From positions 63,630,397 to 63,694,396 of the forward strand of contig NC_037088.1 of the NCBI RefSeq assembly GCF_002994745.2: 64,000 nt of DNA. The letters are read 5' to 3'. The translations under genes were made by a program, and so were the position numbers. Positions 59,994 through 64,000 of the stretch are shown piece by piece (within the stretch, counting starts at the first letter, position 1; the number at the start of each line of letters is the position of its first letter). A model generated the notes under the pieces. The model did not search any database and was not told where the DNA came from. It saw only the letters and a program-made list of their open reading frames with translations. This DNA comes from Rosa chinensis. Taxonomy: Eukaryota; Streptophyta; Magnoliopsida; Rosales; Rosaceae.

Positions 59994-61102
59994 ATGTCGA
60001 ATGAACCTAGACTCGACTTTCCCATGCTTGACTCAACAGGCTCGTATTACCACAGTTGGGTAACCGATGTTGAGAACCATCTCACTTCAAAGGGAATATT
60101 ACCCATAATCCAGGCACCTAACCAGGATCTTGTGTTCGTGCGAACACCTACAAAGCATGCTCAAGCAGTTATTTTGATGCGACGCCATATGAACAAGGCA
60201 CTTAGATTGGAGTATATGTCGATCAAGAATGCAAGAGAGCTATGGGTAGTGCTAGAAGAGCGCTTTGGTAATGTCCAAAATTCCCTCCTCCTTGACTTGA
60301 AGGTTCAATGGAAGAATCTGCGCTTTGCTGATTTCAAGTCTGTTGCTGAATATAATTCAGAAGCTCTTCGCATACAGTCCATGTTGAGGTTTTGTGGACA
60401 ACCTGTCACAGAGCAAGAGCTAATTGAGAAAACTCTCTCCACCTTCCCCGTTTCAGCCATTGTGGTATCAAAGCAATACCGTACTGAAGTCAATGCTGGA
60501 CGGATCACGAGGTTTCATCAGCTTATCAATGTTATATCTGTAGCTGAGAAACATGATAACATACTCGTGAGGAATTATAATTCAAGGCCCATTGGAACTA
60601 AGAGCGTTCATGAGGCGAATTATAATGCACCCAAATAAGGGCGCAAGGAGCGGTACCCTAAGAATGGGGGATATGAGGGACGTATGGACCCATATAACCG
60701 CCCTAACCAGGAAGGAAACCGCAAGTTTGGTGTGGATACACGTGGTGGTAATGCTACACGTGGGAGAGGAAATCGTGGTATCCCTAGCCGTAATGGTGGC
60801 GCCATGGGTCGTGGTGGTGGCACCAACCTCCTAGGGAATGCCAGCAACGTGCACAACGTGCACCTCAATTAAAGGGAGGCAACCACAATGATGAGTGTCA
60901 TCGATGTGGATCAATTGAGCATTGGTTCAAGCAATGCAAGGCAAGCGAGGAACTAGCTGAAAGATACAGGGCATATAGGGACCTGAGAGAGCAAGAAGTG
61001 TACCTTGCAGAAGAAGAAGAAGTTGGTGGAGATGTCAATCTCACCATAGAGGACTTCAAAGCTGAAGATGAAGTGCTCAAGGATGCAGCAGACTTTGATT
61101 AG
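59994..61102 (+). pseudogene. Copia gag of E3
   Basis: Start ATG 59994 (MSNEPRLDFPMLDSTGSYYH). The gag core contains ARELWVVLEERFGNVQNSLL and LIEKTLSTFPVSAIVVSKQY. The frame is closed by TAA at 60636-60638 and is then picked up in a Gly/Arg-rich stretch (60684-60872, RGGNATRGRGNRGIPSRNGG). The zinc knuckle CHRCGSIEHWFKQC (about 60897-60938) and an acidic tail end at TAG 61102. Two breaks in an otherwise full gag of about 365 codons suggest recent decay. Confidence 0.85.
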
Positions 61103-61599
61103 ATTAGTCCTTTTATTTTTCCAAGAACTTTTGTAATGGCAATTTGCCTTAGTCAATAAATGACAATTGTATTAACTCTTTCTTATGTGCCGGACCCAAT
61201 AAAATGTGATGTCTAGGAAAGTCATTGAGATTATTGGTACTTAAGAGAGCCTCGCTCCACCAACGTCTCTCTCTACTTTTCTGGTCATATTTGATTGGAG
61301 TTACTAAACGGATAGAGTGACTACAATGTGTCTTACTTTGATTTTATTTTGGATTAGATTTTGGAAACTTTGATGTAATCATTGGCTATTAATAAAGTAT
61401 CAATTCTTTTACTTAATGTCTTGGACAAACCTTAATTCGAACTTTATAAGGGCCAGTGGTTTTCATGTGGAAACACATTATGAGAATGGACAGAGTTCCT
61501 TTGCATCATCTGTAATGACTACGGACATAAAGGAGTATTAGAGAAACTTATGTGTCGCTCTAGTGGGTTGTATGCAACCACTATTTGAGTTATTGAATC

Positions 61600-64000
61600 C
61601 AACCATGTCCTGAGAGATGAATTATGGGATTTTGACACATATAGGCTTTGACATGATGATCCGTGTATTAAAGACTTTACACGGACATCCATTTTCAGAA
61701 CGAAGAAAAGTAAGAACCAAGAATTGGTTTGAGGAGCTGCACATGCGCCTCATGGCGCCATGATTGTGCAAAGACCCGCCATACATGGCCCGCGCCGCCT
61801 ACCCCCTGCGGCAAATACATGGCATTGACGCCATAAACTCTATTGTGACATTATGGCTTAACCAAAACCTTCATTGGTTGATTATAAAGCCCATGTTTCA
61901 TTCTGTAAAGCCTGTTATTTAGAATTGAGACCATCCTATGCAAAGGAAATTGAGGAAATATTTCCATTCTTACAAAGAATCTAAGGGAATTCTATGGATT
62001 TGATCAACCAACTTGCGGACCGTATAGATGTTTTATGGTGTTAGTTGATACGCAAACACGCTGGTCATGTGTTGTGCCATTATCCACTCATAATGCTGCT
62101 TATACTACACTCCTAGCACATAACATATGGCTACGGGCTCACTACGCAGATCATCCCATTCAGTCAATTTGACTTGATAATGCTAGAGAGTTTACATCGA
62201 TAATTTTCGATGACTATTGCATATCATTGGGTATTGATATCAAGTATCATATTCCCATGTACACACCCAATTGGTCTCGCGGAAAAGCCACCATTAAACG
62301 ACTACGATGGTAGCCCGGACATTGGTAGTGCGCACCAATATTTCCGCTTGGGTTATGCAATATCGCATGCAGCTATGCTAATTCGTCTACGACTCATAGC
62401 AGCCACTCAACTTTTATTTGCGTTACAGTTAGTGACTGGATTCGAGTCTAATATCTCGTATTTATGCATATTTGAGTGTGCGGTTCATGTGCCAATTGTG
62501 CCGCCACAGCGCATCAACATGAGTCATTGCATATATATATTTGTTGGACATGAGTCTCCAACTATAAGTCCGCTATGTAGAACCCTTGACAGGCGATCTC
62601 TATTTGTCACTTTGATGAGACAGTCTTCCCGTCGTTAGGGGGAGATTAGAACGTCAATGTTCAACAGGAACGACAAGAATTGTAGTGATCTGTCCCCACT
62701 ATGTCTCATCTTGATCCCCTAAAAGTGACAAGATCACATATACCTGCTGTAAACATGCCTGCAAGGATTCATGTCCCCACAAGAGGACATGGTGCCACCC
62801 AGAGAAGATGGGTACGGCAACACCACCATGGATGGTGGTATGGTGACGCCACAAAGGTGGCATAATGGCGTCATAGGCCATGGGTTCCTCTAGAGAGAGT
62901 AGAAGAGAGCGAGTTTGGCACAACTTGATCCATTGATCATTGATACTCAAAATCCGTCTCATGAGAATATTTTGGATTGTGGTTATGTCCAAGAGACATC
63001 GTTGGGGGACGCCTCAATGTTAGAACCAATTCCTGAGAATATAGAGATCTCTACGAACTACACTAGTGTACATGAGGACGTGGAATTGTTGAGACCAATG
63101 ACATCAAACCTTACTCCGTTGAAGAATGCCAAAGTAGAGAAACTTGGCCTAAATGGAAAGATGCGATCCAGGCTGAATTGGATTCACTAACGAAGAGGAA
63201 TGATTTCGGGTCTGAGATGCCAACACCTCCTAACACAAAACCTATTGACATTAATAGGTCTTCGTTAGATAGCGTGATGAGAAAAAGAAATGGTAATCTT
63301 GCCTTATGGCGCAAGGTCTCTCACAATGCCCTGGAATCTACTACGAGAAGACATATTCTCTCGTAATGGATGTCATTGCACTCCACTACCTTGTCAGTTT
63401 GGTAGTTTCCAAATAACTGAACATGCAGCTTACGAATGTGGTCACTAAGTATCTCCATGGGGATCTAGATACGGAATATAATGAAGGTTCTTGTGGACTT
63501 TATTTACCCAAGTCAAGTGACTCTAGACCACGGTGCGTATTTGCAACGAGGTTGAAATGCTCACAAAAATGACTACTTGATTGGGAAGGGATATGATGAA
63601 CTATGCCCACGCGTTTCCATGACAAGTTCCGGATTTGCAATTGTCGCAGTTTATGTTGATAAACATAATTGGAACCCTTGAGAGTTAAGGGAAACCACTG
63701 AACACCTGAAATCAGAGTTTGAGAGGAAGGACCTTGGTAGAACACGGTTTTGTCTATATTCAGAACTTGCATACCTTGTCAATAGACATTTTTGATAAAG
63801 TCAAAGATGCACCATGGTCGTCAGTAGTCTTGGCCCTAAAAGGGATCCGTTTCGTCCCAGGGATGATGACGAAGATATGTTAATAGCAGAAGTGCTTACT
63901 TATGTACAATAAGCGCATTATTGTACTTAGCACAATACAAGACTGGACACCTCAATTATTATGAACTTGTTGGCTAGACATAACCTCGCGCCAACGCAAC
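61600..64000 (+). pseudogene. Copia pol remnant of E3
   Basis: Integrase-like text at 62030-62640 and the linker NPSHENILDCGYVQETS at 62950-63000. A reverse transcriptase start follows at about 63175-63300 (LDSLTKRNDFG, NGNLALWRK), with more RT-like text to the right edge (LKSEFERKDLGRTRF near 63710). Multiple stops and frame changes. Same domain order as E2. Confidence 0.75.

Larger units (their letters stand above)
58787..64000 (+). mobile_element. Ty1/copia element E3, cut by window end
   Basis: Plus-strand element with 5' LTR (58787-58961), primer-binding region ACGTTATCAGCCCC, a long leader, gag (59994-61102) and decayed integrase and reverse transcriptase to the right edge. Protein similarity links it to E1 and E2, but its LTR is shorter (175 bp) and distinct, so it is a related subfamily. 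RNase H and 3' LTR lie beyond the window. Confidence 0.87.

Overview
The window is nuclear DNA of a flowering plant, most likely a eudicot. The sequence is AT-rich, genes are split by GT..AG introns, microsatellites sit in leader regions, and Ty1/copia, hAT, PIF/Harbinger and MULE-like elements are abundant. Several gene relics look most like woody Rosaceae relatives, but that placement is a weak guess. It is a transposon-dominated, gene-poor region: one gene looks intact (kelch-type, 46077-48484) and most other coding signals are relics.

Layout. 1-1787: gag-protease start and 5' LTR of a minus-strand copia element. 1788-7145: a copy of the spacer that lies at 44384-46200, split by a truncated minus-strand copia element (2211-6753). 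7150-9838: a LINE-like tail and a 0.73 kb near-perfect inverted repeat (8003-8731). 9844-12093: a 2.25 kb LTR element with exact 5-bp target duplication, PBS and polypurine tract but no gag or pol; its interior looks like captured transcribed sequence. 12310-12380: an exon scrap of an SDI/MS5-type TPR gene. 12658-25801: six hAT elements in a direct tandem array (period about 1.745 kb) whose target-site duplications record how the array arose; copies 5 and 6 carry nested transposons. 26506-27404: PIF/Harbinger element with a minisatellite. 28.3-33.6 kb: broken coiled-coil gene with an internally duplicated exon. 35106-37756: minus-strand relics of an LRR receptor kinase and a DUF21/CNNM membrane protein. 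41835-48484: tandem kelch genes, the first dead (A), the second apparently intact (B). 50297-51032: relic of a molybdenum-cofactor-sulfurase-like protein. 51729-55966: 5'-truncated copia element. 56890-58283: Pack-MULE-like element holding two unrelated gene fragments. 58787-64000: a third copia element with 5' LTR, gag and decayed pol, cut by the window end.

How it fits together. The local history is tandem duplication of a kelch gene plus spacer, followed by repeated transposon insertion and by recombination between transposons. The most informative signals are junctions rather than genes: target-site duplications that explain the hAT array, terminal inverted repeats around captured gene scraps, and LTRs around non-retroviral sequence. 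No operon-like or defence-like system was seen.
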